A stretch of DNA of 64,000 nucleotides from Paenibacillus cookii (GTDB lineage: Bacteria > Bacillota > Bacilli > Paenibacillales > Paenibacillaceae): positions 310,001-374,000 of the forward strand of contig NZ_BORW01000002.1 of assembly GCF_018333375.1 (NCBI RefSeq). The letters are read 5' to 3'. The notes under the pieces were generated by a model. The model made no database searches. It was not told the origin of the DNA and saw only the letters and a list, made by a program, of their open reading frames with translations. Positions 27,162 through 36,388 of the stretch are shown piece by piece. The position numbers and the translations under genes were made by a program. The stretch's first letter is position 1, and every line of letters begins with the position of its first letter.

Positions 27162-28939
27162 CGGGAATCACCTCCCGGTATAAAAAACGTGATGCATGTT
27201 CCGAATTCCGGTTCGCTTTCGATCTGCAAGGCGCTTGACGCCCCGTACAGCAAAACAAGCCGATCGTTGACGTTGCGCAAACCGATCCGCTGCTCCTCCT
27301 CGTCCATCATGTCCGAAGCAAGCTTTTCCCGTACCAGGGCGAGACGATCAGGCGCAAAGCCCGCGCCGTCGTCGCTCACCTTGACCCGAACTCCCCCTGG
27401 AACGGCTTTGGCTTCCACCTCGATGCATACGGCTTCCGCCCGGCTATCCAAGCCATGAACGACGGCATTTTCGACCAAAGGTTGGATGATCAACGGCGGT
27501 ACCTGCATCCCCTCCAAGCCCGCATTCACCGTCAATTGGTACCTCAAGCGGTCTTCATACCTGAACTTTTGAATGTCAAGATAGCAGCGTACCCGCTCCA
27601 GCTCTTGGCCGAGCGATATCTTGCCGTTCCCGGTCTCGAGGCTGCTCCGCAGCAGCGTGCTGAGCAACCATACCACCTCCGCGATATCGTCCTGCTTCCG
27701 GATATGGGCCTCCATCCGGATCGACTCCAGCGAGTTGAACAGAAAATGGGGATGAATCTGGCTGGCCAGCATCTTGAACTTCATCTCGTTTTGCCTTTGC
27801 TCTACCAGGTATTTTTGGCGATTCGTTTCCTGGACTTCATGGACCAATTCGTTCACTTCCCTCACTAACGCATTAAATTGCCTGGACAGCAAACCAATTT
27901 CGTCTTTGCCGTCGATATCCAGAAAGGTATCCCAAGATCCTGACCGGACCCTGGACATATGCTTGCTTAAGCGGAGGAGCCTTCCGGATAACAACGAAGC
28001 CGAAGCATAGATAAGCAAAGCGGCAAAAATCAGGCTGGCCGTCATCACGACCACGCCGAGGCGGATCACTTGGTTGGCGTCATGGGTAATCTCGGCTACG
28101 GAAAAAATGGAAATGACCCGCAGCCCGTTCCAACTGTCCTGCGGATGTATGCCGGCGATAACCACTTTGGACGATTTGCCGTTCACGGACAGGTCATAAC
28201 TTCCCGCTTGAAGGGATCGTATATCTTCATCGGCATGGATTGCCGAGAGGTCCTTTCCTGTGACTCCCGCTTCGTTGGACGCGACGATCCGATTCCGGTC
28301 GTCCACGATCAACGTAGGAAACGACTCTTGATCCAGGATGGAGCTTAATCGCTGCCTGTCCACATTGATGACCAGGACCCCTTTTCGCCCCGAAGAGTCC
28401 AACGGAAAGGAACGAATCAGACTCAGGTCATCGGCATCTTTCCGTTCGTCTCTAATGAAGTTCCAGCCCGCCATGCCTTTCTGGTCCAGGGCCTCCCTGT
28501 ACCAATCCTGGGCCATGACGCTGGCGTCCGGCTGGATAAACTCCCAATTGTTGAGCGCTCCGGGATTGACCGCATAGACGCGGATGCCCGATATCTCTTT
28601 ATACAGCTGGAGGTAGTCGCGAATATCCGTGTACTCCCGGTAAGTCCGAATGACATCAACGTAACTGTCGTATTTTTGGCCGGCCGCCTTCTTCATCCGG
28701 TTGTCATTCATTAGCCGGTTCGAAATGTCCAGCGGCACCTTAATCAGTTCTTCCGTGCGCTTTCGGACCCGTTCAACGTTGTTGGACGCTTGGGCAAAGG
28801 CGTTATTGACGGCGATTTCCCGAAGCTTCCCGGTCAGAAACAGGCCGCACAGCAGCAAGGGAAGAACGGCTGCCGAGATGAACGTAATCGCCAGCTTCTT
28901 CTTCATGTTCATGTCGTTCATGAATCGGATAAAAAACAT
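27155..28939 (-). CDS. Sensor histidine kinase (YesM-like)
   Basis: A 594-residue membrane kinase of the LytS/YesM class. TM1 is at about 15-36 (KLAITFISAAVLPLLLCGLFLTG), a large extracellular Cache-like sensor spans about 40-285, and TM2 is LGVVVMTASLIFAALLIYASASLL. A HAMP segment follows, then the His-kinase core with IHPHFLFNSLESI (phospho-His) and an ATPase domain with LVENAVVHGLD and VSDDGAGF. The start is set at 28939, where GGGAGGTT is 7-8 nt upstream. It overlaps the response regulator gene and should phosphorylate it on sensing a sugar outside the cell. Confidence 0.92.
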   Translation of the reverse strand: MFFIRFMNDMNMKKKLAITFISAAVLPLLLCGLFLTGKLREIAVNNAFAQASNNVERVRKRTEELIKVPLDISNRLMNDNRMKKAAGQKYDSYVDVIRTYREYTDIRDYLQLYKEISGIRVYAVNPGALNNWEFIQPDASVMAQDWYREALDQKGMAGWNFIRDERKDADDLSLIRSFPLDSSGRKGVLVINVDRQRLSSILDQESFPTLIVDDRNRIVASNEAGVTGKDLSAIHADEDIRSLQAGSYDLSVNGKSSKVVIAGIHPQDSWNGLRVISIFSVAEITHDANQVIRLGVVVMTASLIFAALLIYASASLLSGRLLRLSKHMSRVRSGSWDTFLDIDGKDEIGLLSRQFNALVREVNELVHEVQETNRQKYLVEQRQNEMKFKMLASQIHPHFLFNSLESIRMEAHIRKQDDIAEVVWLLSTLLRSSLETGNGKISLGQELERVRCYLDIQKFRYEDRLRYQLTVNAGLEGMQVPPLIIQPLVENAVVHGLDSRAEAVCIEVEAKAVPGGVRVKVSDDGAGFAPDRLALVREKLASDMMDEEEQRIGLRNVNDRLVLLYGASSALQIESEPEFGTCITFFIPGGDSRC

Positions 28940-29056
28940 GGTTTTAACCTCCCGGGCCAATTTGGCCGCTGCGCGCAAAATGCCCCTTTTCTCTCAAAAA
29001 GGGGCACCGCTATCCATGGATTGTATTTCCTTCGGGCGTTGGCTGAATGCTTTACG

Positions 29057-31240
29057 TCAGCTCTTCCCGGGCTTTAAGGCTTGAAGCCTGAACCATCTGC
29101 TTTCGTAGTCTTTTTGTTCGTAAGCGAGGGGCAGCCCCAATTTCATGAGTCTGTCTCCTCCGATGATCGACTTTTCTCCGCGATGTCCCGACTGCACCTC
29201 GTATTCCAGTTCCGGGTCCAGTCCGTCGAGCCGCAAGGTGCGCCGAGGCGGGTTCGGCACGGCCATCACTTGGAAGCAGAAGACGAGAGCCTCACCTTTG
29301 TCTTCCGAAACGAACATCCAAGCCGACTCGTTTCCTTCAAACGGACTCTTCAGCCGGTACAAGTCGCCTTTTTGCACCAAACCGCGAATCTGCTTGTAGA
29401 ATGCGACCTGGTGCTTGACGGTCTCTTTTTCCTCCTCGGTGAATTTCGTAAGATCCAGCTCGTATCCGAAATTGCCGGACATCGCGACATCGCCACGAAA
29501 ATCGAGGGGCGTCATCCGTCCGACCTGATGGTTCGGAACGGCCGATACATGCGCTCCGATGGCGCTTACGGGATAAACGAGGCTGGTGCCGTATTGAATC
29601 TTGAGACGTTCCACCGCGTCGGTGTTGTCGCTTGTCCAGGTTTGGGGCATGTAATGCAGCATGCCGGGATCGAAACGTCCGCCGCCGCTGGAGCAGCTTT
29701 CGAACAAAATATGCGGGAAATCGGCGGTAATTCGCTCGAGCAACTCGTACAACCCAAGCACATAACGGTGTGCCGTTTCCGCCTGGCGCTCCGGCGGCAG
29801 ATCGGCGGAGCCGATTTCCGTCAAGCCGCGGTTCATGTCCCATTTGACGTAAGCGACCGGCACGCTGGAGAATATCGCGGACAACGAATCATAGATATAA
29901 TCGCGCACTTCCTTGCGGGTATAGTCCAGCACTAACTGCCACCGGGCTTCGGTCCGCCGCCGCTCTGGAACATGCAGGCACCAATCCGGATGCTTCCGGT
30001 ACAGTTCGCTGTCCGGCGAGATCATTTCGGGCTCGAACCATAGTCCGAATTTCAACCCCAGCCGATTGATGCGTTCCGCGACGTCCGCAAGTCCGCCCGG
30101 CAGCTTCCGGCGATCCTCGTACCAATCGCCCAAGGATGAATTGTCGGCATCCCGTTTCCCGAACCAACCGTCATCCAGGACGAACAATTCGATGCCTAAT
30201 TTAGCCCCTTCCTCGGCGATCGCGACCAGCTTATCCGCATTGAAGTTAAAATAGGTCGCTTCCCAGTTATTGACCAGTATCGGCCGTTCTTCGTCCCGAT
30301 ACTTCCCTCGGCACAGCCGGGTTCGATATAAACGGTGATAGGTCCGCGACATGTCGCCCAGCCCTTGTCCGGAGTAAACCATGACGGCCTCCGGCGTTTG
30401 GAAGCTCTCCCCGGGACTTAGCAGCCATGCAAAGTCAAAGGAATTGATGCCGATTCCAAACCGCGTGGAACCGAACGAATCCACTTCGGCCCCCGCCTCA
30501 AAGCTGCCGCTGTACACAAGGCTGAAGCCGAAGGCCTCGCCATGGTATTCCGTCGTTTCCTTCGCGACCAGCGCAGCGAAAGGGTTGAACTGATGGCTGC
30601 TGATGCCCCTTTTGCTGTCGATGCGGGTTTCGCCCTGAAGAAGCGGCCTGCGGGTGATGTTGCCTTCCCGAGCCCAGGCTCCGGAAAGGTAGACCATCTC
30701 CATCTCTTGTTTGCCGGTAATATCGACGCTTGCGCTCAGAGCGCGACGAATGCGAAGCCCTCCTTTCCCCTCGTTCGACAAACGGGCCGAGCGCACGATC
30801 ACGTTTCGATCCGCGAAAATCGTGTAGAGGAGAACTACCTGTAGTCCCGAATAGGCATCTTTCAATATCAGCTCGAGCGTATCCGCCTCGGATTCATCCT
30901 CCGCGTAAACCGCCGGCAGTCCGGGCAGTGGCGGCTTGCCCTTGCTGATCCGGTAACCGTCGTACTTCAGTTCCGTAATCCGCGTTCCGTCTTCAAGTTC
31001 GACCTGGTAGGCCGGGTTACGAAAGTCTCCGCTGCCATACTGCGGATATTCTTGGGGCAGCCGGTCCAATCCCGCCCCCGCCGGGGTGTGAATCAGCAGA
31101 TCGGGCATCGATTCCCGGTGCTTCAGTCTGCTCCCCCAATATACATGCACAGGATATCCATCCACGATTTGGATAAGATAGCTCATGTCGGTCGACTGCA
31201 AATGAAACAGCCCCGTTTGCTCTTGAACCATTACGCCCAT
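29057..31240 (-). CDS. GH36 alpha-galactosidase
   Basis: A 727-residue cytoplasmic alpha-galactosidase that releases galactose from raffinose-type or galactomannan oligosaccharides. It has an N-terminal beta-supersandwich (1-320) followed by a barrel with VNNWEATYFNF, VLDDGWFGKR and GLWFEPEMISPDS; D468 in VKWDMNRG is the nucleophile and D538 in WTSDNTDAVERL the acid/base, with ESCSSGGGRFDPGML between. The start at 31240 has AAGGGAG 11 nt upstream. There is no signal peptide. It precedes the YesM/YesN/LplB/LplC/SBP block on the same strand and is divergent from an AraC regulator, giving a coherent alpha-galactoside uptake and hydrolysis locus. Confidence 0.95.
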   Translation of the reverse strand: MGVMVQEQTGLFHLQSTDMSYLIQIVDGYPVHVYWGSRLKHRESMPDLLIHTPAGAGLDRLPQEYPQYGSGDFRNPAYQVELEDGTRITELKYDGYRISKGKPPLPGLPAVYAEDESEADTLELILKDAYSGLQVVLLYTIFADRNVIVRSARLSNEGKGGLRIRRALSASVDITGKQEMEMVYLSGAWAREGNITRRPLLQGETRIDSKRGISSHQFNPFAALVAKETTEYHGEAFGFSLVYSGSFEAGAEVDSFGSTRFGIGINSFDFAWLLSPGESFQTPEAVMVYSGQGLGDMSRTYHRLYRTRLCRGKYRDEERPILVNNWEATYFNFNADKLVAIAEEGAKLGIELFVLDDGWFGKRDADNSSLGDWYEDRRKLPGGLADVAERINRLGLKFGLWFEPEMISPDSELYRKHPDWCLHVPERRRTEARWQLVLDYTRKEVRDYIYDSLSAIFSSVPVAYVKWDMNRGLTEIGSADLPPERQAETAHRYVLGLYELLERITADFPHILFESCSSGGGRFDPGMLHYMPQTWTSDNTDAVERLKIQYGTSLVYPVSAIGAHVSAVPNHQVGRMTPLDFRGDVAMSGNFGYELDLTKFTEEEKETVKHQVAFYKQIRGLVQKGDLYRLKSPFEGNESAWMFVSEDKGEALVFCFQVMAVPNPPRRTLRLDGLDPELEYEVQSGHRGEKSIIGGDRLMKLGLPLAYEQKDYESRWFRLQALKPGKS

Positions 31241-31396
31241 GAAAAAAATAACTCCCTTCCAGATCATACTCCTCGGAAACCCATGCCAAAAAAAGAGGCG
31301 CTATGGAAAAACCCCCTTTGCCACACACATTGGAACATTCGTTTCGCCTTGCCCAACAGAGTATATTGATCGATGAGTAATATGAAGCCGACATGG

Positions 31397-31423
31397 TTTA
31401 AAGCTTGATCCATTTGCTTTAAA
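31397..31423. promoter_or_regulatory. Inverted repeat, candidate operator between GH36 and AraC genes
   Basis: A perfect 8-bp inverted repeat TTTAAAGC / GCTTTAAA with an 11-bp spacer lies in the 291-bp divergent intergenic region. Its size and position suit an AraC-type or other dimeric regulator; assignment is inference. Confidence 0.45.
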
Positions 31424-31493
31424 ACGCCCTTCGGCTACAGAAATAATATATTAAATTCAAATATCGAGTACATGGCATGACCCTCATAAAATA

Positions 31494-31502
31494 TGTTATA
31501 AT
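31494..31502 (+). promoter_or_regulatory. Extended -10 promoter for the AraC gene at 31532
   Basis: TGTTATAAT (TG 31494-31495, TATAAT 31497-31502) is a consensus extended -10 box 30 bp before the start codon. No strong -35 is visible. Confidence 0.55.
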
Positions 31503-31531
31503 GCTAGAAATTTTGCACAAGGAGATTGACG

Positions 31532-32371
31532 GTGATCGAATATTTGCCACGAAGCAAACATCACGCAGAGCTGCATCTTACTCAATTTGGCAGGGAGGAT
31601 TGCACTCCCGGCCATTATTTTGGGCCCGCCGTAAGAAACCACTATCTGCTTCACTACATATTGGGCGGAGAAGGAATTTTCGAGGTGGGAGGCAAAAGGT
31701 ACAGGCTGGGGAAAGGACAAGGATTTCTCATCATCCCCGATGTCGTGACGCATTATCAAGCCGATGCGGTAAACCCTTGGTCTTATTGCTGGTTTGGCTT
31801 TAACGGGACGCTGGCGGAATTCCTCCTTAAGCAGGCCGGCTTAACCATGGCATCTCCGATCCTTCATTACGATCGGGACGATATGATCGATCAGTATCTG
31901 CAGTTGATGATCGAGTCGAGGGAATTCCCTAAATCCCGGGAAACGCGGCTGACCGGGCTGCTGTATTTGATGTTATCGTCCCTTGCAGAGTCCGGTCCGC
32001 TAACGCTCCCCAACCCCCAAGAAAGCCAGGCGGAAATTTATGCGGAAAAAGTGAAGGATTTTATCGAGCTCAATTATGCCCAGAAAATCACCGTTGAGGA
32101 CATCGCGCAATATATCGGACTCAACCGAAGCTATTTGTGCTCGTTATTCAAACAACGGACGAAGACGAGCATCCAGCATTATTTGATTCAATACAGGATC
32201 CGCAAAGCTTGCGAAATGATGGAAAACGCGGAGCTTTCGATCGGCGATATCTCCCGGTCTGTCGGCTATAACGACCCTTTGCTCTTCTCCAAAGTTTTTA
32301 AAAAGGTAAAGGGGGTCTCCCCAAAACGGTACCGGACGGAAGGAAAAATAACTTCGCATTCGACCTCATGA
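31532..32371 (+). CDS. AraC family transcriptional regulator
   Basis: A 279-residue regulator with the N-terminal AraC-type cupin (GPAVRNHYLLHYILGGEGIFEVGGKRY, GQGFLIIPDVVTHYQAD) and C-terminal HTH pair (GLNRSYLCSLFKQRTKTSIQHYLIQYRI, GYNDPLLFSKVFKKVKGVSPKRYR), similar in layout to alpha-galactoside (RafR/MsmR-type) activators. GTG at 31532 is the start: AAGGAG ends 7 nt upstream, whereas the in-frame TTG at 31526 is too close. Divergent from the GH36 gene, it is the likely activator of alpha-galactoside use. Confidence 0.92.
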   Translation: MIEYLPRSKHHAELHLTQFGREDCTPGHYFGPAVRNHYLLHYILGGEGIFEVGGKRYRLGKGQGFLIIPDVVTHYQADAVNPWSYCWFGFNGTLAEFLLKQAGLTMASPILHYDRDDMIDQYLQLMIESREFPKSRETRLTGLLYLMLSSLAESGPLTLPNPQESQAEIYAEKVKDFIELNYAQKITVEDIAQYIGLNRSYLCSLFKQRTKTSIQHYLIQYRIRKACEMMENAELSIGDISRSVGYNDPLLFSKVFKKVKGVSPKRYRTEGKITSHSTS

Positions 32372-32557
32372 TTGAATCCCGGCGGCTGGTTCCCATGTCT
32401 TCAGCGGGTTCAATCATGAAAAAAGCCCGTCCCCTCCGGGTACAGGCTGCTCATACGATTTTAATTTATTTATCCCTGCGGTACATGCCGGCCAAGACCA
32501 CGTTCCAACCTATTGCGCGGTTTTGGCCGGTTTTGCCTGGATGGCGACAGCCTTCCG

Positions 32558-34000
32558 TCACACTTTTCGTTTTCGGGGCAAAAACAAGGCGACAACCGCG
32601 CCGAGAAGGATGCCGAGCGCCGCGAGATAAATCGCCGTCCGGTTCCCCTGGGCTAAGGCATCGCGGAGAGCTCCCCCCGACTGTTCCTGTATGCCCGCGT
32701 TGGCGACCGCAATCAAGATGGCCATCCCGATGGCGTTCCCGATGTTTAACGTGGTCGATGCGATCCCGGACGCTACGCCTTGGTCCTCCGGGGCTACGCC
32801 GCTGGAAGCGGCGATCCACATGCCGGTCCATGTGATGCCCTGGCCGATGCCGGAAATGACGAGCCCCGGAACGATCATCAGATAGCTGCTGCCGGTGTAA
32901 GCGCCAAGCGGAATCAGCAACGTCCCGACGATTCCGATCGCCATGCCGACCAGCAGCGTGCTTCGCGCTTCCAAGCGGGTCGCCAGGCGTTCGCCGAGCT
33001 GCGTGCCTGCCGCAATCGCCAACGAAGGAATGATGAAGGCAAACCCGGTTTGCAGCGCGCTGTATCCGTGCACGTTCTGAAAAAAGGTTGTCAGGAAGTA
33101 TGGCAAAGCACCGAACGTTCCCATGTAGATGAATGTGATGACCAGGCTGGCTACCAAGCTGCGGTTACGCAGAAGATGCATCGACATGAGCGGAGCGGCG
33201 CTTCGTCTTTCGATCAGGGCAAAGATCGACAGGAAGACCAGGGAAAGTACTGCGCTGACGATCGTTTCACCGGAGGCCCAGCCCAATTCGGGCCCCTGTA
33301 CAAGTACATAGACGAGAAGGGTAGCGCCTGCGGTTACGGTGGCGGCGCCGGGTACGTCGAAATGGCGCTTTTGCCTCCGTTTCTCGTCGCGGGGAATGAC
33401 AAACAGCGCAGCCAGGGCAACGATTCCCGCCAAAGGAACATTAACCAAAAAGACCGCTTCCCACCCGAATGCATTCGTCAATATTCCCCCCAAGATCGAG
33501 CCGATCGTCAGTCCGCTGGCGCCGGCGCCGCCCCATACGGCAAGGGCGCGGTTGCGGCGCGGGCCTTCCTCGAACAACCGGTTGAGCAGCGATAACGTGG
33601 ACGGAAACAGAAACGCCGCTCCTATCCCTTGGATGGCCCGGGCGATAATGATCACAAGCGGATCCCAGGCCAAACCTCCCAATAGCGACGAAAGCGCGTA
33701 GAGGACCAATGCGAAAACAAACATTCGTTTTTGTCCGAGCAAATCGGCGGCACGGCCTCCAAGAAGCAGAAAGCCCCCGCAGAAAACCGTGTAGGCGCTG
33801 ACGACCCATTGCAGCGACTGTTCCGAGAAGCCAAGACCATGGCCGATCTCGGGCAAAGCTACGAAAACGATATTGATATCGAGCCCGTAGATAAGCTGCG
33901 CCAAAGCAAGTAGCGCCAAACTCCATCCCATGGCCCCCTGCTTGACGGCAGCCGGTTGAGTGGCAGAGCCGCTTAGGCGCGTTTGTTGATCGGTAGACAT
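32558..34000 (-). CDS. MFS multidrug exporter, DHA2 (EmrB/QacA) family
   Basis: A 480-residue exporter with 14 predicted membrane segments. Markers are TM1 LALLALAQLIYGLDINIVFVALPEIG with the membrane-buried Asp of DHA2 proteins, LLGGRAADLLGQKRMF (motif A) and GASGLTIGSILGGILTNAFGWEAVFLVNVPLA (motif C plus following helix). The start at 34000 has AGGGGTGAT 7 nt upstream. The promoter contains two near-identical palindromes (34018-34072) that look like operators, so expression is probably repressed until a drug or phenolic compound is present. No repressor gene adjoins it. Confidence 0.9.
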   Translation of the reverse strand: MSTDQQTRLSGSATQPAAVKQGAMGWSLALLALAQLIYGLDINIVFVALPEIGHGLGFSEQSLQWVVSAYTVFCGGFLLLGGRAADLLGQKRMFVFALVLYALSSLLGGLAWDPLVIIIARAIQGIGAAFLFPSTLSLLNRLFEEGPRRNRALAVWGGAGASGLTIGSILGGILTNAFGWEAVFLVNVPLAGIVALAALFVIPRDEKRRQKRHFDVPGAATVTAGATLLVYVLVQGPELGWASGETIVSAVLSLVFLSIFALIERRSAAPLMSMHLLRNRSLVASLVITFIYMGTFGALPYFLTTFFQNVHGYSALQTGFAFIIPSLAIAAGTQLGERLATRLEARSTLLVGMAIGIVGTLLIPLGAYTGSSYLMIVPGLVISGIGQGITWTGMWIAASSGVAPEDQGVASGIASTTLNIGNAIGMAILIAVANAGIQEQSGGALRDALAQGNRTAIYLAALGILLGAVVALFLPRKRKV

Positions 34001-34017
34001 GAACGTATCACCCCTAT

Positions 34018-34077
34018 ATTTCAATTTTATTTGAAATGTTCGGGATCATTATATTTCAAAAATATTTGAAATGTCAA
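34018..34077 (-). promoter_or_regulatory. Promoter with two palindromic operators for the DHA2 exporter gene
   Basis: On the minus strand TTGACA (34072-34077) and TATAAT (34048-34053) are 18 bp apart. A 20-bp palindrome with arms ATTTCAAA / TTGAAAT fills the spacer (34053-34072), and a second copy with the same arms lies between the -10 box and the RBS (34018-34037). This is a classic arrangement for a MarR or TetR type repressor. Confidence 0.8.
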
Positions 34078-34130
34078 CCAACTTTACAAAATTATGCGCC
34101 TCCTCGCGCTGCATGCCCATTTAAAGCACT

Positions 34131-34164
34131 AAAAAAAGCCTGATCCACCAAGGATTCAGGCTTT
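34131..34164 (-). terminator. Intrinsic terminator of the radical SAM gene
   Basis: On the minus strand AAAGCCTGAATCC pairs with GGATCAGGCTTT (one mismatch) around a short loop and runs into seven T residues, 84 nt after the stop of the radical SAM gene. Confidence 0.85.
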
Positions 34165-34247
34165 GCGCATGACGTTCAAGAAACGCCTCCAAACGATGGC
34201 CTCAACATTCCATCACGTTTATATCCCGCCTTATAAATTTTTGATGA

Positions 34248-35162
34248 TCACTTCGCGGCAGCTTCCTCCGCAAACCCGTTCGCCTTGTAGTTAAACCGCT
34301 TGCGGTACCCGCATTTCCGGCACAGCTCCTCCACCACTTCGCGGCGGGAGAAGCCGTCGACGATGTTGGTCGCGCGTTCCCCTTCGATGATGTCTTTGAA
34401 AGGCGTTTTGTAGATATTGCCGAGATTGATGACGCCTTCCCCGTCCAAACAGCACGGGATGACGGTGCCGTCGGCCAAGACGCCGGCCTGGTTGCGCAAA
34501 CCGTGGCAAAAGCCCGGTCCGAAATCCTCTTCCGCGTTCAAATCCGGCCACTCGAATTCATGATCCATGTTGATGTAGATCCGGTCGGCGATTTTGACGC
34601 CTTTGCCGGGCTGGACCTTTTCTTCGATGTTATAATCCAGTCCGAATTCCTTTTCGATGTAGGCCAGCATTTCGCGGTTCCGCTGCTTCTCCAGGTTCGT
34701 GGCGTTATCCATGTCCAGGTTCCACAATCGAAGCGACACGATCAGGTTCGAATTCGCGGTCGCTTCCTTGACGAAATTCAGCACCTTGGCGATGTAGGCG
34801 TCTTTGTCTTTGGAGCCGACATGCCCGTCGAAGCTATGCAGCGAGAAGTTCATCTGGCGAAGCGCCGGCTTGTTCATCAGCTTAGGCCCCGCTTTATGCA
34901 GCAGCGTCCCGTTGGACGTGATGTTCACTTTAAAACCTTTCTCATGGGCGATATCCAGCAATTGGTCGATGTGCGGGTGGAGCAGCGGTTCGCCTTTGAC
35001 GTGAAAATAAATGTAATCCGTGTACGGCTTGACTTCGTCCAGCGTATGCCGGAATTGATCCAGCGTAATATATTGGGTTGCTCTGTGCGTAGGCGGGCAA
35101 AACGTGCAGGCCAAATTGCAGCGGCTCGTCAGCTCGACGTAAAACTTTTTGAATTTCTTCAT
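34248..35162 (-). CDS. Radical SAM/SPASM-domain protein
   Basis: A 304-residue iron-sulfur enzyme. The radical SAM cluster motif is C15-x3-C19-x2-C22 (SRCNLACTFC), followed by FHVKGEPLLHP and NITSNGTLL, the usual SAM-contact strands. The C-terminal part carries SPASM-like cysteines (VIPCCLDGEG, EELCRKCGYRKR), which bind an auxiliary cluster. Such proteins modify peptides, proteins or small molecules; I cannot assign a substrate, and no precursor peptide or partner gene is visible nearby. The start is placed at 35162 with GGAG 9 nt upstream. It is monocistronic with its own terminator. Confidence 0.85.
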   Translation of the reverse strand: MKKFKKFYVELTSRCNLACTFCPPTHRATQYITLDQFRHTLDEVKPYTDYIYFHVKGEPLLHPHIDQLLDIAHEKGFKVNITSNGTLLHKAGPKLMNKPALRQMNFSLHSFDGHVGSKDKDAYIAKVLNFVKEATANSNLIVSLRLWNLDMDNATNLEKQRNREMLAYIEKEFGLDYNIEEKVQPGKGVKIADRIYINMDHEFEWPDLNAEEDFGPGFCHGLRNQAGVLADGTVIPCCLDGEGVINLGNIYKTPFKDIIEGERATNIVDGFSRREVVEELCRKCGYRKRFNYKANGFAEEAAAK

Positions 35163-35376
35163 TCTCGTTACTCCAGTCCGTTCCTCTATCAGAATCGATG
35201 AATTTTCGTCAAAATATAGTGCAGCTCTCACAAAAGTTTATATGAGAACCCCCGCAATCGCAACCATAACTCACTAAAACGGCCCGCATGCCGTCTTTTC
35301 ATCCGTACTTTTGACATTTCTTGGCTTGGCCGCGACATATGCTCTACTTAGGTTAAGGAAAGGAGCGGGATAAACA

Positions 35377-36207
35377 GTGATTCGAATCGGCAATGAAGAG
35401 CCCGTGCTGGAAACCGAAAATTGGCCGCCGTTATGGCAAAAAATTGTTCGCGCCAAAAAAAATAGCGCCTCCGTATACCGTTATGCATCGCTTGCTCATT
35501 TGCAGTTTGAGCTGAAACTAAGAACGGGCATCGTCGAAGCAGCCAAGGCGCTGAGGCGAAGCGGCGTGCAATTCGAAGATTTCGAACATTCCCATTGCAA
35601 CGAGCGGTTCTGGCATTTGAACAACCGGGGAGGGTTCGAGCTCCGGTCCGATGTGACCCCGGCCGAAGGGATTCGGGATATTTTCGCCAACGGACCGCTT
35701 TACGGCTTCGAATGTGCGACCGCCATTGTGATCGTCCTGTATAAAGGCCTGCTGGATTGCATACGGGAAAAGGATTTCAACCGGATGTTCGCGGACCTGC
35801 TGTTATACGACTGGCATTACGACGCCGACCTGCGTCTCATCGAAAAGCAAGGCGCTTCCGAAGCGTTCCCTGGCGATGTCCTCTATTTCAAAAATCCGGA
35901 CGTCAACCCGAGGCAAATCGAATGGCAGGGAGAAAATACCGTCAAGCTGGAAGAAGACCTTTATTACGGGCACGGCATCGGGATCGAATCGTCCCGCGCG
36001 ATCATCGCCAAGCTAAACAGGCACCGAAAGCCGGGAAGCACCGTATCCGCGTATTTGACCGATCAGGTGATATCCCCGGATTTTCTGTATTTATCCCAGT
36101 TTGAAGGCGGCGGGCCGGGGGCGAACCCCGAATCATTCTACCAAACCTTCGCGCAGGAGCCGGGGATCGTCTCGCGGATCGGCCGCCGGCGGTATTGGAT
36201 GGTTTGA
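35377..36207 (+). CDS. tgl: Protein-glutamine gamma-glutamyltransferase (spore coat transglutaminase)
   Basis: A 276-residue homologue of Bacillus Tgl, which cross-links spore coat proteins through Gln-Lys isopeptide bonds late in sporulation. The active-site Cys113 lies in GFECATAIVIVLYKGLLD, preceded by the conserved Glu112; DWHYDADL, GDVLYFKNPDVNP and ENTVKLEEDLYYGHGIG are further family blocks. GTG at 35377 is the start, with AAAGGAG 11 nt upstream. It is monocistronic with a strong terminator. Expression is expected from a mother-cell sigma factor, but I see no convincing sigma-E/K box. It supports an endospore-forming host. Confidence 0.93.
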   Translation: MIRIGNEEPVLETENWPPLWQKIVRAKKNSASVYRYASLAHLQFELKLRTGIVEAAKALRRSGVQFEDFEHSHCNERFWHLNNRGGFELRSDVTPAEGIRDIFANGPLYGFECATAIVIVLYKGLLDCIREKDFNRMFADLLLYDWHYDADLRLIEKQGASEAFPGDVLYFKNPDVNPRQIEWQGENTVKLEEDLYYGHGIGIESSRAIIAKLNRHRKPGSTVSAYLTDQVISPDFLYLSQFEGGGPGANPESFYQTFAQEPGIVSRIGRRRYWMV

Positions 36208-36214
36208 CCCTGGA

Positions 36215-36254
36215 AAAACGAAGCTGGCGCAAAATGCATCGGCTTCGTTTTTTT
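36215..36254 (+). terminator. Intrinsic terminator of tgl
   Basis: AAAACGAAGC pairs with GCTTCGTTTT around a 17-nt loop and ends in a run of seven T, immediately after the tgl stop codon. Confidence 0.88.
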
Positions 36255-36388
36255 AACGGGAACGTTATCGAATTATGTCAAAAGAATCATTAATTTTGGC
36301 TCATTTTGTAAACGTTTTATAGACCTTTGAACCGTGTCGGTGCTATAATATGGTAGAACTAGTATATATTAAGGAGGCCTATTTTCCT

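Noticed and set aside
32368..32417. Inverted repeat ATGATTGAA / TTCAATCAT after the AraC gene as a terminator
   Set aside because: The loop is about 32 nt and no U-run follows on either strand; too weak to call.
34248..35162. Radical SAM/SPASM protein as the maturase (anSME) for the sulfatase at 17027
   Set aside because: It is shorter than anSMEs, its first cluster motif is CNLACTFCPP rather than the anSME-type pattern, and it lies 16 kb away beside unrelated genes.
35330..35350. Sporulation sigma-E/sigma-K promoter before tgl (CATATGCT)
   Set aside because: It only partly matches either consensus and no properly spaced -35 element is visible, so it is not annotated.
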